Of a DNA stretch of 64,000 bases, positions 48,550-57,564 are shown piece by piece. Numbering within the stretch: position 1 is the stretch's first letter; each line of letters starts with the position of its first letter. The DNA is from Streptococcaceae bacterium (GTDB lineage: Bacteria > Bacillota > Bacilli > Lactobacillales > Streptococcaceae). The translations under genes and the position numbers were made by a program. The notes below the pieces were generated by a model. It was not told the DNA's origin and did no database searches. It worked only from the letters and a program-made list of their open reading frames with translations. The stretch spans positions 167,948-231,947 of the forward strand of contig JAKVKP010000002.1 of the NCBI GenBank assembly GCA_022484805.1. The letters run 5' to 3'.

Positions 48550-49938
48550 TTAAATCTTAATCTCAATTTCTTGGATTGGCACATCATAAAAGCGATCTTC
48601 TCTTCTACCTAAAAAGTCTCGAGCAACCTGAGAAAAAAGTGCATATTCCAAAACATCTTCAATATTTTTAGCATAATTTGAGATTTCCTCAGTTAATTTT
48701 GGTAATTCTTCTTCTAATAAATCCGCTGGACGAACTTTAATTACTTTGGTATCACCAATAATTGAATGTCGCAATTTCTCATCAATTGGTGCGACTGCTT
48801 TCCCATATTTACCTGCTAGATAATTTTTAATTTCAGAGGAAACGAGCTGATACCGTTGACCTGTTAGTACATTCATCAATGCTTGTGTTCCGACCATTTG
48901 ACTCAACGGTGTTACTAAAGGTGGATATCCCAAATCTTTTCTAACCCTCGGTACTTCATTCAAAACTGTATCGAATTTTAATTCTAAACCTTGTTGCTCT
49001 AATTGAGATAGTAAATTTGAAAGCATCCCACCGGGCACTTGATAAATTAGTGCACGTGGATCAGTATATAGCATTTTCATTTTTAATAATCCATTTTCAC
49101 GATATTTTGAACGAATCGTTTTAAAGTACGCAGCAACTTCATTCAGTACTGCCATATTTAAATTCGTTTCAAAGCCTAGACCAGAAATACCCAAAGCCAT
49201 TGATTCAGTTGCCGGCTGGCTTGTACCGCCAGAAAATGGCGATATCGCCGTATCAATGATATCTGCTCCCGCCTCCAAGGCTTTTAAATAAGTCATTTTT
49301 GAAATACCTGCTGTCGCATGTGTATGAACTTCAAGTGGTAAATTAACAGCTGATTTGATATTTGCTACCAATTCATAGGCAATATTTGGTGTCATAATAC
49401 CAGCCATATCTTTAATACATAATGAATCTGCACCCATTTCAGCCATTTGAATTGCCAACTCAGTAAAATACTCTACTGTATGAACTGGACTTACTGTATA
49501 AGCAATCGCCAATTGTGCATGACCACCATACTTTTTACAAGCCCTTAAGCAAGCTTCAATATTTCTGACATCGTTCAATGCATCAAAAATGCGAATAACA
49601 TCAATACCATTCAAAATAGACTGCTTTACAAATGCTTCAACAACATCATCAGCATAATGTCGATATCCTAGCAAGCTCTGGCCACGTAAAAGCATCAAGA
49701 GCTTTGTTTTTTTAAATTTAGAGCGGAAAATTCGCAAACGTTCCCAAGGATCTTCATTCAAATATCTTATGCAGCTATCAAAGGTTGCACCACCCCAACA
49801 CTCAACCGCTTCATAGCCCGCCTCATCCATCACCTCCAGTATTGGAATCATATCTTCAATCGGCATTCTAGTTGCAATTAAGCTTTGCTGGGCATCACGT
49901 AAAACGGTTTCTGTTATTTTAATCATTTTAGTCTTCAT
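48550..49938 (-). CDS. oadA: Oxaloacetate decarboxylase alpha subunit (carboxyltransferase)
   Basis: This 462-residue carboxyltransferase moves CO2 from oxaloacetate to biotin. It has the HMG-CoA-lyase-like barrel with TETVLRDAQQSL, the metal-binding Asp in LRDAQQ, HTHATAG for metal histidines, and a PYC_OADA domain after it. It lacks the C-terminal biotin domain of the 590-residue enterobacterial enzyme; here biotin sits on a separate protein (51205-51597). The start at 49938 follows GAGGGAG; the oadG-like stop is two bases away. Confidence 0.92.
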   Translation of the reverse strand: MKTKMIKITETVLRDAQQSLIATRMPIEDMIPILEVMDEAGYEAVECWGGATFDSCIRYLNEDPWERLRIFRSKFKKTKLLMLLRGQSLLGYRHYADDVVEAFVKQSILNGIDVIRIFDALNDVRNIEACLRACKKYGGHAQLAIAYTVSPVHTVEYFTELAIQMAEMGADSLCIKDMAGIMTPNIAYELVANIKSAVNLPLEVHTHATAGISKMTYLKALEAGADIIDTAISPFSGGTSQPATESMALGISGLGFETNLNMAVLNEVAAYFKTIRSKYRENGLLKMKMLYTDPRALIYQVPGGMLSNLLSQLEQQGLELKFDTVLNEVPRVRKDLGYPPLVTPLSQMVGTQALMNVLTGQRYQLVSSEIKNYLAGKYGKAVAPIDEKLRHSIIGDTKVIKVRPADLLEEELPKLTEEISNYAKNIEDVLEYALFSQVARDFLGRREDRFYDVPIQEIEIKI

Positions 49939-49940
49939 TT

Positions 49941-50072
49941 TCACTCCCTCTTTTCAACAGGGAATAGCTTTATTAACAACCGACTAATTAGATAAATCAA
50001 AAAAAGAACAAGAAAAACGCCTCCCATACCAAATAACATTAATTGTCCAGATTGTAATAAATTTTCTTTCAT
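49941..50072 (-). CDS. OadG-related small membrane subunit
   Basis: This 43-residue protein (MKENLLQSGQLMLFGMGGVF...) has a single span at about 12-35, opening with the FGMGGVF pattern of sodium-pump decarboxylase gamma subunits, and a basic tail. It sits between oadB (18 bases) and oadA (2 bases) and has GTGAGGTG before the ATG. It is much shorter than enterobacterial OadG and lacks the soluble tail. It probably anchors oadA to oadB. Confidence 0.82.
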   Translation of the reverse strand: MKENLLQSGQLMLFGMGGVFLVLFLIYLISRLLIKLFPVEKRE

Positions 50073-50090
50073 TTTACACCTCACTAGCTC

Positions 50091-51194
50091 TTAGGACGCA
50101 AAGAAACTCAATAATAAGCCACCAGCAATTACACTAGCAATTTGCCCAGCGACATTCGCACCAACTGCATACATTAAAATAAAATTTTGTGGATCCGCCT
50201 CGGTCGCCATTTTTTGAATCACTCTACTACTCATTGGAAAAGCTGAAATACCTGCTGCACCAATCATTGGATTAATTTTTTCACGTCGAAACACATTCAT
50301 CAATTTAGCAAATAGAACACCCCCGATTGAATCGACAATAAACGCAACTAAACCAAATAAAATGATTAATAATGTTTGAAGATTTAAAAATTTATCAGCC
50401 GTCATTTGAATCGAAATCGTCAAGCCAAGCAAAATTGAAATCAAATTGACAAGCTCATTCTGTGCTGATAAGCTCAACCGTTCTAAAACGCCACATTCTC
50501 TCAGAATATTACCAAACATTAAAAATCCAACCAAAGGTAAGCTGATTGGTGCAATCAAACCAGCAATAATAATAATAGTAATGGGAAACAATATTTTTGC
50601 AGTCTGAGAAACAGATGCTGCTTGATAATTCATTCGAATTTTCCGCTCTGCTTCAGTTGTTACCAATTTGATAGCAAAGGGCTGAATAATTGGAACAAGT
50701 GCCATATATGAATAAGCGGCAACTGAAATTGGACCCAAAAGATGCTTAGCCAAAACATTTGAAACAAAAATTGATGTTGGACCATCAGCCGCACCAATAA
50801 TACCAATGCTTGCAGCCTCCTTGATATCAAATCCGGCAAGCACGGCGATAATAATTGTAAAAAAAATACCAAACTGAGCTGCTGCACCAAATAAAAGCAT
50901 CAAGGGGTTTGAAAGCAAAGAACCAAAATCAATCATTGCACCTATTCCAATAAATAAAAGCAAGGGGAAAAGCTCCGTATCAATTCCAGCCTCAAATAAA
51001 ACAGTCAAAGGACCATGCTCGCCAATCAATCCAGAATTAGGAAAATTGACTAAAATTGTCCCCAATCCCATCGGAACTAAAAGCGTTGGTTCATATTCTT
51101 TCTTTATCCCCAAATAGAGTAAAATTGCACCAACCAGCATCATAAAAATTTGTCCGATTGAGATTGATAATATACCATTAACTAATTCTGCCAT
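50091..51194 (-). CDS. oadB: Sodium-pumping decarboxylase beta subunit
   Basis: This 367-residue membrane protein couples decarboxylation of carboxybiotin to sodium export. It has about nine spans. The conserved GIIGAADGPTSIFVS carries the Asp essential for sodium transport, and NPMIGAAGISAFPMSSRV is also a family signature. It lies 10 bases after the biotin carrier and 18 before the oadG-like gene. Confidence 0.95.
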   Translation of the reverse strand: MAELVNGILSISIGQIFMMLVGAILLYLGIKKEYEPTLLVPMGLGTILVNFPNSGLIGEHGPLTVLFEAGIDTELFPLLLFIGIGAMIDFGSLLSNPLMLLFGAAAQFGIFFTIIIAVLAGFDIKEAASIGIIGAADGPTSIFVSNVLAKHLLGPISVAAYSYMALVPIIQPFAIKLVTTEAERKIRMNYQAASVSQTAKILFPITIIIIAGLIAPISLPLVGFLMFGNILRECGVLERLSLSAQNELVNLISILLGLTISIQMTADKFLNLQTLLIILFGLVAFIVDSIGGVLFAKLMNVFRREKINPMIGAAGISAFPMSSRVIQKMATEADPQNFILMYAVGANVAGQIASVIAGGLLLSFFAS

Positions 51195-51204
51195 TGCTTC
51201 CCCC

Positions 51205-51597
51205 TTAACTAATCTCTAAAAGTAAAGCCCCACTATCAACATTTTGGCCCTCTAAAGCATGAATTTTAATGATCTTTCCCGCCTTGTTTGCAACAATTTG
51301 ATTTTCCATTTTCATCGCCTCCAAGATGAGCAATGGTTGATTCTCAATAACCCTATCACCAGTTTTAGCTAATAACTTTAATATTTTTCCAGGCATTGGT
51401 GCATAGATTGGGGTACCACCAGCTATCTCTTGGTTTGTTTGTTTTTCCTCAGAAAAAATCTTTTCTGGTTGACTATCTTCAGCTGATACTCTCGGCGAGA
51501 TGGATTCAGATAATGTTTCCTGATTTTCAACCGTCAACTCCTCCATTTCAACTAGATAACTGACACCATCAATATTAATTTTAAACTTTCTTAGCAT
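51205..51597 (-). CDS. Biotin carboxyl carrier subunit of the decarboxylase
   Basis: This 130-residue protein has an N-terminal segment (MLRKFKINIDGVSYLVEMEE), an acidic, flexible linker to about residue 60, and a biotinyl domain whose EAMKMEN holds the biotinylated lysine. It shuttles CO2 from the carboxyltransferase oadA to the pump oadB. It is the first gene of the four-gene operon biotin carrier-oadB-oadG-like-oadA. Confidence 0.9.
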   Translation of the reverse strand: MLRKFKINIDGVSYLVEMEELTVENQETLSESISPRVSAEDSQPEKIFSEEKQTNQEIAGGTPIYAPMPGKILKLLAKTGDRVIENQPLLILEAMKMENQIVANKAGKIIKIHALEGQNVDSGALLLEIS

Positions 51598-51902
51598 CCT
51601 TTTCCCCTTTCTTAAAAAACAAAATAGCCTGAATAAACAATACTAAATAAACAACAAATACTGTCTCAAAAAATTGACAACATAACATGTTCGAATAAAT
51701 ATATACTTATGTTTTTTAAAAATCACGAATATATCTACTCAGAACTTTAAAGGACAATCAGTAGGTAACTTTTTTTAATATTTAAGCTTCTGTTTTAAAA
51801 TACAAGTTTTAAATTCTCGTTCTTTCATAAAAAAGCGATCTCATAAAGCGCTTAAATTCATTTTATGATGGATAATATCTACATTCTTGTAATTAATAAT
51901 AT
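51598..51902. other. Spacer before the decarboxylase operon
   Basis: These 305 AT-rich bases hold no supported ORF. They contain a weak hairpin with T-run (AAGCG...CGCTTTTTT, minus strand, 51829-51853), perhaps ending the upstream 105-residue gene. They also hold short direct repeats of TAGATATTAT near 51880-51900. No strong promoter for the operon is identified. Confidence 0.5.
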
Positions 51903-52220
51903 CTAGATTTTCTTAATTCCTATTATCTTAATGACTGAATGCTTGGCGTTATCTGCTGCAATACTAGTAGCAATAATGCTCACTTTCCTATAAATTGGAT
52001 TCTCCTTTTTAATGGATTTAATTTTAAATTTTGAGTTTCTCGCCTCTCTCGCAGCAATCGCTGTGACAATCAGTAAAACACATCTTTCTTCCCGAGCGTC
52101 CAAGTGTGTTTCAATATAAGGTTCAACAGCTTCATAGCCTGATTCTAATATCTTTTTTTCTGCCATTTCTATAGAATTATCACCTGATTTTAGAATGTTC
52201 AAAAACCATTTCAAAAGCAT
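51903..52220 (-). CDS. 105-residue protein with two decarboxylase-subunit-like motifs
   Basis: The protein starts MLLKWFLNILKSGDNSIEMA. Two tandem units follow: IVTAIAAREARNSKFKIKSI (then KKE) and IIATSIAADNAKHSVIKIIG (then IKKI). Each resembles the short C-terminal ending of OadG, MmdD and GcdD-type gamma/delta subunits (hydrophobic-AA-IAA ... h-h-x-SIRR). AGGAGG lies 8 bases before the ATG at 52220; the GTG nine bases earlier overlaps that site. It lies 305 bases before the biotin carrier gene, same strand. Function is inferred only from motif and place; an unrelated protein is possible. Confidence 0.6.
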   Translation of the reverse strand: MLLKWFLNILKSGDNSIEMAEKKILESGYEAVEPYIETHLDAREERCVLLIVTAIAAREARNSKFKIKSIKKENPIYRKVSIIATSIAADNAKHSVIKIIGIKKI

Positions 52221-52243
52221 TCTAATCACCTCCTCATATTCTC

Positions 52244-52283
52244 ATTATATCGTATCCAGCCACTTTATGAAAGCGCTTACTTT
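52244..52283 (-). promoter_or_regulatory. Promoter of the 105-residue gene with cre
   Basis: A TATAAT (52244-52249, minus strand) lies a few bases before the ribosome site with no good -35. At 52267-52283 ATGAAAGCGCTTACTTT matches the cre consensus except at one position and covers the -35 zone. The leader would be under 20 bases. Confidence 0.6.
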
Positions 52284-52375
52284 ATTTGCTTGAAATCATT
52301 AAATTACATTAATCAATGATTCTTAAAAATCAACAAATCAATAACTCATTTTTATATGTGGATAATTTCAATTTT

Positions 52376-52668
52376 CTAAAATGCCTCAAATTTCATACCG
52401 AAATTCTCGGAGAGTAAGTGCTTGTTGAGCCTTTGAACTAAGCTTTTAAAGCGCCTCTTGGTTGCTTCTAAAAGCAAGTTCAAATGCATACCTTTGTCAC
52501 TAACTGCCTCAAATTTCATACCAAAATTCTCGGAGAGTAAGTGCTTGTTGAGCCTTTGAACTAAGCTTTTAAAGCGCCCTTTGATTACTTTTAAAGACAA
52601 GTTCAAATGCATACCTTTGTCACTAACTGCCTCAAATTTCATACCGAAATTCTCGGTGAGTAAGTGAC
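52376..52668 (-). repeat. 123-bp tandem repeat with open 41-residue frame
   Basis: Two full units (52382-52504, 52505-52627) and a 41-base part of a third lie in direct tandem, period exactly 123 bases; the two full units differ at about 8 positions. On the minus strand the frame stays open through all units (52376-52642, 88 codons). It repeats MKFEAVSDKGMHLNL and FKSLVQRLNKHLLSENFG. There is no good ribosome site before the ATG, so translation is doubtful. It lies between the fusA terminator and the 105-residue gene. Confidence 0.8.
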
Positions 52669-52673
52669 AATGG

Positions 52674-52710
52674 TAAAAAAGAGCCGAAATAAAATTTCGA
52701 CTCTTTAATA
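52674..52710 (-). terminator. Terminator of fusA
   Basis: A stem (AAAGAGTCGAAAT / ATTTCGGCTCTTT, one G-T pair) is followed by TTTTTT on the minus strand, about 50 bases after the fusA stop. Confidence 0.88.
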
Positions 52711-52759
52711 ATATTCACTAAGCAATCATTTACCACACTATTCAACACTAGCGAGTAGC

Positions 52760-54844
52760 TTATGCTTGTCCACCATTTTTCTTGATGATTTCTTCTTGAA
52801 CAGATTTTGGAACATCTTCATAATGATCAAATACCATCATAAATGTACCACGACCTTGCGTTGCTGAACGTAATGTAGTTGCATAACCAAACATTTCAGC
52901 CAATGGCACAATCGCATTAACGATTTGTGAATTACCATGTGCCTCCATACCTTCGACACGACCACGACGACTTGTAACGTGCCCCATAATATCACCTAAG
53001 TAATCTTCAGGAACAGTAATTGTCACCTTCATCATTGGTTCTAAAATAACAGGGTTTGCTTTTTTAGCTGCTGCCTTAAGGGCCATTGAAGCTGCCACAC
53101 GGAAGGCAGTTTCATTTGAATCGACATCATGGTATGAACCATCATAAAGCTTAGCTTTAATATCAACTAATGGATAGCCTGCTAAGACACCATTATTCAT
53201 TGATTCTTCTAAACCTTTTTCAACTGCTGGAATGTATTCACGAGGTACAACACCACCAACAATTGCATTTTGGAATTCAAAGCCTTTACCTTCTTCATTT
53301 GGTGTAAATTCAACCCAAACGTGACCGTATTGACCTTTACCACCAGACTGACGTACAAATTTACCTTCAGCTTGAGTAACTGGCGCACGGAATGTTTCAC
53401 GATAAGATACTTGAGGTGCACCAACATTAGCTTCAACCTTAAATTCATCTTTCATACGAGTTACTAACACGTCTAAGTGTAATTCACCCATACCAGAGAT
53501 AACTGTTTCACCAGTTTCAACGTTTGTTTCAACACGGAATGAAGGATCTTCTTCAGCCAGCTTTTGCAACGCAACACCCATTTTATCTTGGTCAGCTTTT
53601 GATTTAGGCTCAACCGCAACTTGGATAACTGGTTCTGGGAATTCAATACTTTCAAGAATTACAGGCGCATCAATTGCACATAAAGTATCACCAGTTGTTG
53701 TATCTTTCAAACCAACAGCAGCTGCAATATCACCAGAGAAAACTGAATCAATTTCATTACGGTTATTTGCGTGCATTTGAAGGATACGACCAATACGTTC
53801 TTTTTTGTCCTTTGAAGCATTTAAAACATAAGAACCGCTTTCGAGAACACCAGAATATACACGGAAGAACGTTAAGCGACCTACAAATGGGTCAGTCATA
53901 ACTTTAAAAGCTAGTGAAGCAAACGGTGCTGAATCATCAGCAGGACGAACTGTTTCTTCTTCAGTTTTTGGATCAATCCCTTTAATTGCTTCAACATCTA
54001 ATGGTGAAGGTAAGTAATCAATTACTGCATCAAGCATTAATTGAACACCTTTATTTTTAAATGCAGATCCAGCTAAAACAGGATAAAATTCAACTTTAAG
54101 TGTTGCTTGACGAATACCATTTTTTAATTCTTCGTCAGTGATTTCTTCACCTTCAAGATATTTCATCATTAAATCTTCATCAGTTTCAGCAACAGCTTCG
54201 ATTAATTTTTCGCGCCATTCCTGAGCTAACTCAAGATAGTCCTCAGGAATTTCAGTTTCTTGAATATCTGTACCTAAGTCATTAGTATAGATTTCAGCTT
54301 TCATTTTAACTAAGTCAATTAAACCAGTAAAATCATCTTCAGCACCAATTGGAATTTGAATTGGATGTGCATTAGCTTGTAAACGATCGTGTAAAGTACT
54401 TACAGAGTATAAGAAATCCGCACCGATTTTATCCATTTTATTACAGAATACGATACGTGGAACTCGGTACTCAGTTGCTTGACGCCAAACAGTCTCAGTT
54501 TGTGGCTCAACACCTGATTGTGAATCCAAAACAGTAACTGCACCATCTAGTACACGTAATGAACGTTGAACTTCGATTGTAAAGTCCACGTGTCCTGGTG
54601 TGTCGATGATATTAACGCGATTACCCTTCCATTGGGCTGTTGTCGCCGCTGAAGTAATTGTAATACCACGTTCTTGTTCTTGCTTCATCCAGTCCATTTG
54701 TGAAGCACCTTCATGTGTTTCACCAATTTTATGAATTTTACCAGTGTAATAAAGTACACGTTCTGTTGTTGTTGTTTTACCAGCATCAACGTGAGCCATG
54801 ATACCGATGTTACGAGTGTTTTCTAATGAAAATTCGCGTGCCAT
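52760..54844 (-). CDS. fusA: Elongation factor G
   Basis: This 694-residue translational GTPase moves tRNA and mRNA through the ribosome. G1 is [16 protein letters not shown]3 is DTPGHVDF and G4 is NKMDKIGAD. Domains II-V follow, with [10 protein letters not shown] in domain III and [12 protein letters not shown] in domain IV. Full length. It belongs to the str cluster but is separated from rpsG by 312 bases with a terminator and appears to have its own extended -10 promoter (TGT-TATAAT, 54889-54894). No tuf follows. Confidence 0.98.
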   Translation of the reverse strand: MAREFSLENTRNIGIMAHVDAGKTTTTERVLYYTGKIHKIGETHEGASQMDWMKQEQERGITITSAATTAQWKGNRVNIIDTPGHVDFTIEVQRSLRVLDGAVTVLDSQSGVEPQTETVWRQATEYRVPRIVFCNKMDKIGADFLYSVSTLHDRLQANAHPIQIPIGAEDDFTGLIDLVKMKAEIYTNDLGTDIQETEIPEDYLELAQEWREKLIEAVAETDEDLMMKYLEGEEITDEELKNGIRQATLKVEFYPVLAGSAFKNKGVQLMLDAVIDYLPSPLDVEAIKGIDPKTEEETVRPADDSAPFASLAFKVMTDPFVGRLTFFRVYSGVLESGSYVLNASKDKKERIGRILQMHANNRNEIDSVFSGDIAAAVGLKDTTTGDTLCAIDAPVILESIEFPEPVIQVAVEPKSKADQDKMGVALQKLAEEDPSFRVETNVETGETVISGMGELHLDVLVTRMKDEFKVEANVGAPQVSYRETFRAPVTQAEGKFVRQSGGKGQYGHVWVEFTPNEEGKGFEFQNAIVGGVVPREYIPAVEKGLEESMNNGVLAGYPLVDIKAKLYDGSYHDVDSNETAFRVAASMALKAAAKKANPVILEPMMKVTITVPEDYLGDIMGHVTSRRGRVEGMEAHGNSQIVNAIVPLAEMFGYATTLRSATQGRGTFMMVFDHYEDVPKSVQEEIIKKNGGQA

Positions 54845-55156
54845 TTAAAGATTTCTCCTCTCAAAAATGAGTTAATTTATGCGTATTTATTATAACATGA
54901 TTTATCAAGTATAAGAAAATAAAAAGCTGAGATTTGACCTCAGCTTTGGGGCTATTCAGCCGAATTTGATACCTATTAATATTTATATTATTTGTGAAAT
55001 ATAAACTTCGCTTAACAGTACTTACTGTTATCATGATTGAGTTCTGACAGAGCCAAAAAAACACGCTGTGTTTTGTTTACTTCGTAAACCCTCAATATCA
55101 TGTTACAAAAAAGCTTACTACGCTGGAAAGCAAGCTTTCCGACTGCGTTTCGCTTT
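54845..55156 (-). other. rpsG-fusA spacer with hairpins and fusA promoter
   Basis: Reading from rpsG towards fusA there are three small hairpins: GGAAAGC/GCTTTCC (55125-55140), GTTTAC/GTAAAC (55075-55089) and AAAACAC/GTGTTTT with T-run (55055-55074). A terminator-like stem AAAGCTGAG/CTCAGCTTT follows (54920-54948). After them comes an extended -10, TGTTATAAT (54889-54894), with a poor -35. fusA is therefore probably transcribed mainly from its own promoter. Confidence 0.65.
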
Positions 55157-55627
55157 TTACCAACGATAATGTGCAAATGCACGGTTTGCTTCTGCCATTT
55201 TATGTGTGTCTTCACGTTTCTTAACTGAAGCACCAGTATTATTAGCTGCATCCATGATTTCTTTAGCTAAACGTTCTTGCATTGTATGTTCCCCACGATT
55301 ACGAGAAAAAGTTACTAACCAACGTAAACCTAAAGTTGTACGACGTTCTGGACGAACTTCGATTGGCACTTGATAGTTAGAACCACCGACACGGCGTGCT
55401 TTAACTTCAAGTACAGGCATAATGTTTTCCATTGCTTGTTCGAAAACTTCTAATGGATCATTACCTGTTGTTTCTTTAATTTGTTCAAATGATTTATAAA
55501 CGATATTTGCAGCAATACCGCGTTTCCCATCTAACATAATACGGTTAATTAAACGAGTAACAATTTTTGAATTGTATAATGGATCTGGTAAAACTTCGCG
55601 TTTTGGCGCTTGCCCTTTACGTGACAT
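55157..55627 (-). CDS. rpsG: Ribosomal protein S7
   Basis: This 156-residue primary 16S-binding protein organises the head of the small subunit. It starts [20 protein letters not shown] and ends [11 protein letters not shown], both typical. Conserved [10 protein letters not shown] and RLAKEIMDA are present. It follows rpsL by 82 bases in the str operon. Confidence 0.98.
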   Translation of the reverse strand: MSRKGQAPKREVLPDPLYNSKIVTRLINRIMLDGKRGIAANIVYKSFEQIKETTGNDPLEVFEQAMENIMPVLEVKARRVGGSNYQVPIEVRPERRTTLGLRWLVTFSRNRGEHTMQERLAKEIMDAANNTGASVKKREDTHKMAEANRAFAHYRW

Positions 55628-55709
55628 CCAAATTCCCTCCTGTACATTTTTTAAAATTTAATCAATATATAAGTTTCAGTATTTTTTAAAATTTTGGTAC
55701 TAAGCCCTA

Positions 55710-56123
55710 TTATTTTTTAGGTTTCTTAGTTCCGTATTTAGAGCGACCTTGTTTACGGTCTGTCACTCCAGCAGTATCAAGTGCGCCACGCACGATGTGA
55801 TAACGTACACCTGGTAGATCCTTAACACGACCACCACGTAATAAAACCACGCTATGCTCTTGTAAATTATGTCCAATACCTGGAATGTAGGCTGTCACTT
55901 CAATTAAGTTAGACAAACGCACACGTGCATATTTACGTAAGGCAGAGTTAGGTTTTTTAGGAGTCATTGTACCAACACGAGTAGCTACACCACGTTTTTG
56001 TGGAGAGTTCACGTTAGTCAATACTTTTTTATGACTGTTATAGCCTTTGTTTAAGGCAGGTGAGTTAGATTTTTCTACTTTTGATTTACGAGATTTACGT
56101 ACTAATTGGTTGATAGTAGGCAT
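55710..56123 (-). CDS. rpsL: Ribosomal protein S12
   Basis: This 137-residue decoding-centre protein has the streptomycin region [15 protein letters not shown] (the Lys of KKPNSALRK is wild type) and the second site [12 protein letters not shown]. Both are unmutated, sensitive-type sequences. It is the first gene of the str operon, with its own strong promoter. Confidence 0.98.
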   Translation of the reverse strand: MPTINQLVRKSRKSKVEKSNSPALNKGYNSHKKVLTNVNSPQKRGVATRVGTMTPKKPNSALRKYARVRLSNLIEVTAYIPGIGHNLQEHSVVLLRGGRVKDLPGVRYHIVRGALDTAGVTDRKQGRSKYGTKKPKK

Positions 56124-56246
56124 TCTAAATATTCCTCCTGTGCTTTTTTTGTATGCTTATAATACTAGAATGTGATTGTGCATCCGCTATCCTGTCAGCA
56201 CGTCCCCTTGTACATCGGAAGACCAAGCGCAAAATACACCTTTGCT

Positions 56247-56276
56247 ATCATACCACCTTTACGCCCTACAAGTCAA
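56247..56276 (-). promoter_or_regulatory. Promoter of rpsL-rpsG
   Basis: On the minus strand TTGACT and TATGAT are 18 bases apart, giving a leader of about 115 bases to rpsL. No known S7/S12 leader motif is recognised in it. Confidence 0.75.
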
Positions 56277-56307
56277 GGATTAAACGAAATAAAAGTCATT
56301 TTTCCAA

Positions 56308-56340
56308 TAAAAAAGTGGCACCGAAGTACCACCTTACTTT
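56308..56340 (-). terminator. Terminator of guaC
   Basis: A stem GTGGTAC / GTGCCAC closed by a TTCG tetraloop is followed by TTTTTT on the minus strand, immediately after the guaC stop. Confidence 0.9.
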
Positions 56341-57333
56341 TTAAATTGAGTCACCATTAAATATTGAATTCTTAACAATCACATAATCAACCTTGGTAAT
56401 TGATTTCAAATCACGCCCACCTGCATACGAAATTGAGCTTTGCAAGTCTTGTTCCATTTCTATTAAGGTATTCTTAAGTGGTCCTTTGGTTTCAACCTCT
56501 ATCTTCTTACCTTCCACATTTTTATATTCACCTTTTTGAAATTGAGAAGCCGAGCCGTAGTATTCCTTCATCATCTTACCATCTTCATGAATAATTACGT
56601 CACCAGGAGACTCATCATGTCCAGCAAACAATGAGCCAATCATCACCATTGTCGCACCAAAGCGCACAGATTTAGCAATATCGCCATGCGTCCTGATACC
56701 ACCATCTGCAATAATTGGTTTCCGCGCTGCTTTAGCACACCATCTCAATGCTGCTAATTGCCAACCTCCTGTACCAAAACCAGTCTTAACTTTAGTAATA
56801 CAAACCTTACCAGGTCCAATTCCAACCTTAGTTGCATCTGCCCCCGCATTTTCGAGCTCACGGACCGCTTCCGGTGTACCAACATTCCCCGCAATGACAA
56901 ATGTTTCTGGTAAATTCGCTTTAATATATTGAATCATTCTAATTACCGATTCTGAATGACCATGTGCAATATCAATGGTCATATAATCTGGTACTAATTT
57001 TTCGTTTACAAGCTGATCAATAAAATCATATTCATATTCCTTCACACCAACTGATATAGAAGCAATTAGACCTTTTCCTTGCATCGTTTTCACAAAATCA
57101 ATTCGGCCTGCTTCATCAAAGCGATGCATGATATAAAAATAACCATTTGATGCTAAAAATTCGGCAATTTCTTCATCAATAATCGTTTGCATATTTGCAG
57201 GTACTACTGGAATTTTAAAAATATGTTTTCCAAACTGAACCGTTGTATCTGCTTCACTCCGTGAATTAATGATACATTTGTTTGGAATTAACTGGATATC
57301 CTCATAATCAAAAACCGGCATAAAATTGTTCAC
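56341..57333 (-). CDS. guaC: GMP reductase
   Basis: This 330-residue enzyme converts GMP to IMP with NADPH in purine interconversion. The catalytic Cys is in [11 protein letters not shown], with [10 protein letters not shown] and [13 protein letters not shown] for phosphate binding. It lacks the CBS domains of IMP dehydrogenase, and the length and motif fit GuaC of Gram-positives. The start is the GTG at 57333, nine bases after AAGGAG. It has its own terminator. No purine riboswitch or PurR box is recognised in the 230-base leader. Confidence 0.94.
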   Translation of the reverse strand: MNNFMPVFDYEDIQLIPNKCIINSRSEADTTVQFGKHIFKIPVVPANMQTIIDEEIAEFLASNGYFYIMHRFDEAGRIDFVKTMQGKGLIASISVGVKEYEYDFIDQLVNEKLVPDYMTIDIAHGHSESVIRMIQYIKANLPETFVIAGNVGTPEAVRELENAGADATKVGIGPGKVCITKVKTGFGTGGWQLAALRWCAKAARKPIIADGGIRTHGDIAKSVRFGATMVMIGSLFAGHDESPGDVIIHEDGKMMKEYYGSASQFQKGEYKNVEGKKIEVETKGPLKNTLIEMEQDLQSSISYAGGRDLKSITKVDYVIVKNSIFNGDSI

Positions 57334-57518
57334 AAAAAAACACTCCTTATATGATTATTTGAGATACCCACCCCAAAGCACTTTAGCTCTGAACTACTTT
57401 ACCATCTATTTGATTCTCCAGCAAAGCTTCCATAAGATAATATAAAGAGAGTTGATTAGTTTTTCAATAAAAGCAAATCGTTTTTAATAAAATTTCAAAA
57501 AAACATTCGGCTTTTAAC

Positions 57519-57553
57519 GAAAAAGTCGAAAATTCATTAGCAATTTTCGACTT
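57519..57553 (-). terminator. Terminator of ccpA
   Basis: A 12-bp stem (AAGTCGAAAATT / AATTTTCGACTT) with a 7-base loop is followed by TTT on the minus strand. Confidence 0.88.
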
Positions 57554-57564
57554 CAAATTCTCAT

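Noticed and set aside
51843..51857. Second cre-like sequence (TAAAGCGCTTAAA) before the decarboxylase operon
   Set aside because: It coincides with the stem of a weak terminator (AAGCG/CGCTT with T-run), which explains it equally well, and no promoter is seen beside it.
55012..55251. 79-codon ORF across the rpsG 3' end and spacer
   Set aside because: It is a different frame of rpsG running into hairpins, with no ribosome site.
56153..56360. Two plus-strand ORFs between rpsL and guaC
   Set aside because: They lie over the rpsL promoter, leader and guaC terminator on the opposite strand, and no ribosome site precedes them.
57334..57518. Possible purine riboswitch in front of guaC
   Set aside because: The leader lacks the purine aptamer core sequences; only general AT-rich pairing is seen.
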